NCBI RefSeq assembly: GCF_003672135.1
Contig: NC_039506.1
Coordinates: 22,166,497 to 22,230,496, forward strand
DNA length: 64,000 nucleotides
Direction of reading: 5' to 3'
Origin: Ooceraea biroi
Taxonomy: Eukaryota > Arthropoda > Insecta > Hymenoptera > Formicidae
In this document: in pieces, positions 61,203 through 64,000 of the stretch
How positions within the stretch are numbered: position 1 is the first letter of the stretch
Layout of the letters: every line of letters begins with the position of its first letter
The notes under the pieces: model-generated
What the model was told of the DNA's origin: nothing
The model's database searches: none
The model's input: the letters and a program-made list of their open reading frames with translations, nothing else
Made by a program: the position numbers and the translations under genes

Positions 61203-61980
61203 AAAGCAAATAATGTCGACGTAGAAAATCCTCCCCGACCGAATGATGGTCCTTCCCTTCCTAATCTTTGAATAGATCTTCCCTTTCATAAAGTCACGTG
61301 GCTAAACAAAAGACGTAACGCCCATTAATTCTCCTGGCGGGGTTCACCGCGAATAATGTGGTAAAACTTTCACTTTGCACAAGCAAGACTCATTGTATGA
61401 CATTCCATGGATTAGCGAACGCGTGTTTGCTTGGAATTCTCGATGAATTCGATAATCGTGCTTTCGCGCAGCTAATATTTCGTTTATTATATTCGTGATG
61501 AAATGATCGTTGTGTCATCGTGATGAACATTGTGCTGTGATGCGCGCTTTACAGCATCCCAAAATGCATTGCCGTGAGTTATAAATAATAGAAAGCTAAA
61601 TTTGCTTCATGCATCGTTCGATGTCATCGAAATGTAATATTTCATAATTCTGTTTTAATACACAAATAAACAGGAAGGATATTATCTCTCCCAATCGATC
61701 TTTTAAAATTTTTATTAGAATTTCTAACTATTAATATTATTATTTTTATGATTATCATCTATCACATTATGTGATTTTTCTTATCGAATTTTTCGAGGAC
61801 ATGATTTCGCATGTCGTTACTTTCTAATCCTCTACTCGCTTTCTACATTATATCCTGAAAAGGGATGGTTCAGCAACGCATAGTACTAAAATAAGAAAGA
61901 TGGCAACGAGGGAAGGGCGTGGAGGAGCAAGATAGAACTCACGACGAACGGCTGCGAAAGAAAACCGTTGCGGTGCTGAA
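61203..61980. other. Non-coding stretch
   Basis: Mixed then AT-rich (61620-61800). On the minus strand a pyrimidine-rich CTTTCTTATTTTAG at 61888-61901 resembles an acceptor, without a supported exon. Confidence 0.45.
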
Positions 61981-61983
61981 CGC

Positions 61984-62035
61984 ACGACGACGACGACAGC
62001 GATGACGATGACGAGGACGAGGACGAGAACGAGGG
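61984..62035. repeat. GAC/GACGAG compound repeat
   Basis: GAC units, then GATGAC and GACGAG units. On the minus strand they encode a Ser run or a Val/Leu run depending on frame, and they sit inside open frames of 99 and 168 codons. Confidence 0.88.
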
Positions 62036-62039
62036 ACGG

Positions 62040-63980
62040 ATAGGAGAGGAGGCAGTCGCGGATTTCGCCAGGGCTCTCAACAAGTTTTCTGCAATCGGTT
62101 CGTTTGATGCGGATTCGCCGTCCGCGTCTCCACCCACCTGCGTCCAAATCGAAGGCTTTTGCGAAAGTTGTGACATTCCGCCGCGGAGATGCGGAAAAGA
62201 CAGAGAAAATGTAAAGAACGACGAACAGGCAGATAGCGGCGGAAAGGGGTGGAACTCGGAGGATACGAAAGGAGGGAAGAAGACGCCGAGGGGACGGAGT
62301 TGGTGCTGCGAACGTCTCTCTGCGTAAGTCGAGGGTACGACGGAGAGATTGCTGCGTGGAAACTTCAGCAAGAGAACTCGAATGTTTACCACGACTCGCT
62401 CCGAATCAAGGACCGTGCGTTTCTTTTCCCGACGTTGACGAACCGGGCCTGTTTGTTAACTTGTTCAGGAATTAGCTTCCTAAATTTGTGCAGGGAACAC
62501 TAATTGAAAACTCGCCGAGGCACCGGCTTCTGCCTGTTGACGATCGTTTTACGTCATGAATGGGTCTTCTCGTATTGTACGGGGGAAACTTGAAGTCGCG
62601 AAGTATTCCTGTTTTCGTGATCGACGTCGGTTGTTGTAAGTCACGCAAAAGAATGCAGTATAGAAACTTTAGAAAGTGCACTTAGAAACTCAGTGAAATA
62701 TTTATCGCAGTCATCATCATTCGAAACTACCCTTCGCTGGCATTTTTAAACGTTCCTTCACGTTGGTGATGCTGCCTGCGCAAGGTGGTACGTTATAACG
62801 AGAGAGCCCGCGGATTCCGTTCCAACTACGCTATAGTCAGTCCCGGCGCTTCATTTCAAGAGCGATCGCCAATATTTGCTTGTCTCCGAGACGAAAGCCG
62901 TGAAGAGCGGCTCTAGCGACCGGAAGATAGTTGGCATGCGTGCGCGACGAGCGGAAGAGAGTGGAAAGAGCTCGAGGTTACTTCGTCGGAATACCAAATA
63001 CCCATTTTGCCTTGCCTGACTACCCTCGAATCGGACCGCTGCTTGCGCCGGGGACTTCCGAAACTTCCCAGGAAAGTGAGATTCTCTCTCGAACCAGCAT
63101 CATTCTTGATTTCATTCCCCTCCTCCACGTAACTGACCATACGAGAAATAATGACGGCAACTTTTGTCGGATAAAAGTTACTTATCATTCTGAATTATTT
63201 ATCATTCGGAATCGCGCTCGTCAGAATGAATGAAAGAACATCGAGTATTATTTCTTCGTTAACAGGAAGTCGCTGCGCGAAAGTGACTGAAACTGAATAA
63301 TTATCAGCGCTGACCGTCGAAGTACTGATCGATGGCTCATAAACGCGAGTCGATGTGTACGTTCACGTACACGCGTGACAATGTATGGGTGACCACTGCA
63401 GCATATCGTACAGGAGGTGGATGAAGAAAGACGAGGATGCATCTTGCGTGAGTTAGGGTTGACCGAGCTGAATAATGCATTGAGTTGCCACCACTCTGGC
63501 TTCTATATTCTCGGCAGCGTCGCGCGCGTTACTTGGTGTACAATGCGTTACACATGCAGTCTTGTCTTTGCTGTTTAGTAATTTGATATATACGCTCGTT
63601 ACCACATGTGATCCTATATTTGCCGTCGAATGTGCGGGATGATTTTAGTATATATCATCATTAGACCGATGACAACGTGATTCTTGTAATTTATGTATTC
63701 ATCATTTTCTATCTATTTGTATACTCATTCGTAAAAATTTATACATTTTATATTGGATAGTAATGTTGGTTCGTTACAGAATTAAGTGTTTGCAAAAATT
63801 CGTATGTGATAAAAGCTAGTTTTATTTATTAATAACAATGAGATGGCATGTAATATTTTAATCAAAGTATTGGCTGTTGCTATTTTTCTTTTGTCATCTT
63901 TCGGGCAAGTTTGATCCCGTGTCGATTATTAGGATAATAAACTTACCATATGAAGATTATTCGTAGGTATCATCATTAAT
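62040..63980. other. Mostly non-coding stretch; weak minus-strand ORF
   Basis: A minus-strand frame (61886-62392) includes MSQLSQKPSIWTQ, then AENLLRALAKSA, then the serine repeat; a CAG/GTGGGT donor-like word lies at about 62119. No family is recognised and the repeat lengthens the frame, so it is not called as a gene. The rest shows nothing coding. Confidence 0.35.
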
Positions 63981-63983
63981 GGT

Positions 63984-64000
63984 ACTCACCTGCAATGAGA
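63984..64000 (-). promoter_or_regulatory. Strong splice donor at right edge
   Basis: Read on the minus strand the last bases give TCTCATTGCAG followed by GTGAGTACC, a near-consensus 5' splice site with the exon or previous segment ending at 63990. Only eleven upstream bases are inside the window. It may be the donor of an exon just beyond the edge or, because those bases are pyrimidine-rich and end in CAG, another acceptor-donor fusion like the one at 1561. Either reading supports a minus-strand transcript. Confidence 0.45.

Noticed and set aside
1..64000. CRISPR arrays, rRNA, tRNA, bacterial-type operons
   Set aside because: No spaced direct-repeat array, no RNA gene consensus and no ribosome-binding-site/ORF organisation seen; the DNA is eukaryotic in character.

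Overview
This window looks like nuclear DNA from an insect. The remnants of mariner, Penelope-like and P/hAT-type transposons, the abundant microsatellites and the alternation of AT-rich and CpG-bearing blocks suit a hymenopteran such as an ant, but species and locus cannot be named from sequence alone. There are no bacterial genes, operons, RNA genes or CRISPR arrays. No intact, recognisable protein-coding gene was found. Most long open frames lie in pyrimidine-rich, trinucleotide-repeat or GC-rich DNA and are what chance would give.

The most informative signals are splice-like and on the minus strand. At 1555-1595 a pyrimidine-tract acceptor ending in CAG abuts a perfect GTAAGT donor, which is the architecture of a recursive splice site (ratchet point) inside a long intron. 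At the right edge (63984-64000) there is a strong minus-strand CAG/GTGAGT donor. Together they suggest, as inference, that much or all of the window is one very long intron (about 62.4 kb between the two) of a minus-strand gene whose exons lie outside.

Layout. 1-12.7 kb: non-coding DNA with simple repeats, the candidate ratchet point, a 53-nt pyrimidine tract with a plus-strand acceptor at 2900, and a small AT-rich open frame (9083-9343). 12.8-14.35 kb: an AT-rich island with the decayed 3' end of a Penelope-like retroelement (GIY-YIG part), a perfect 14-bp palindrome and a broken fragment that reads like a BESS motif. 14.5-30 kb: non-coding DNA with a G-quadruplex motif, a G18 run, a tandem duplication and repeats. 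30.4-30.86 kb: an AT-rich open frame bracketed by 19-bp direct repeats. 31-44.6 kb: non-coding DNA with CT, CACT, TA and mixed CA/TA/CG repeats and a tandem duplication near 36.2 kb. 44.68-45.50 kb: a 5'-truncated, multiply mutated mariner copy. 45.5-54.3 kb: non-coding DNA with a CGT/CTCCTG repeat cluster. 54.35-55.08 kb: an unrecognised 128-codon minus-strand frame and a decayed RNase H fragment of a non-LTR retrotransposon. 60.92-61.20 kb: a 266-bp MITE with near-perfect 30-bp inverted ends and an exact 8-bp target duplication, probably P or hAT superfamily. The remainder is unassigned.

Nothing here forms a working pathway. The picture is intronic or intergenic DNA whose content is transposon debris, simple repeats and a few splice signals.
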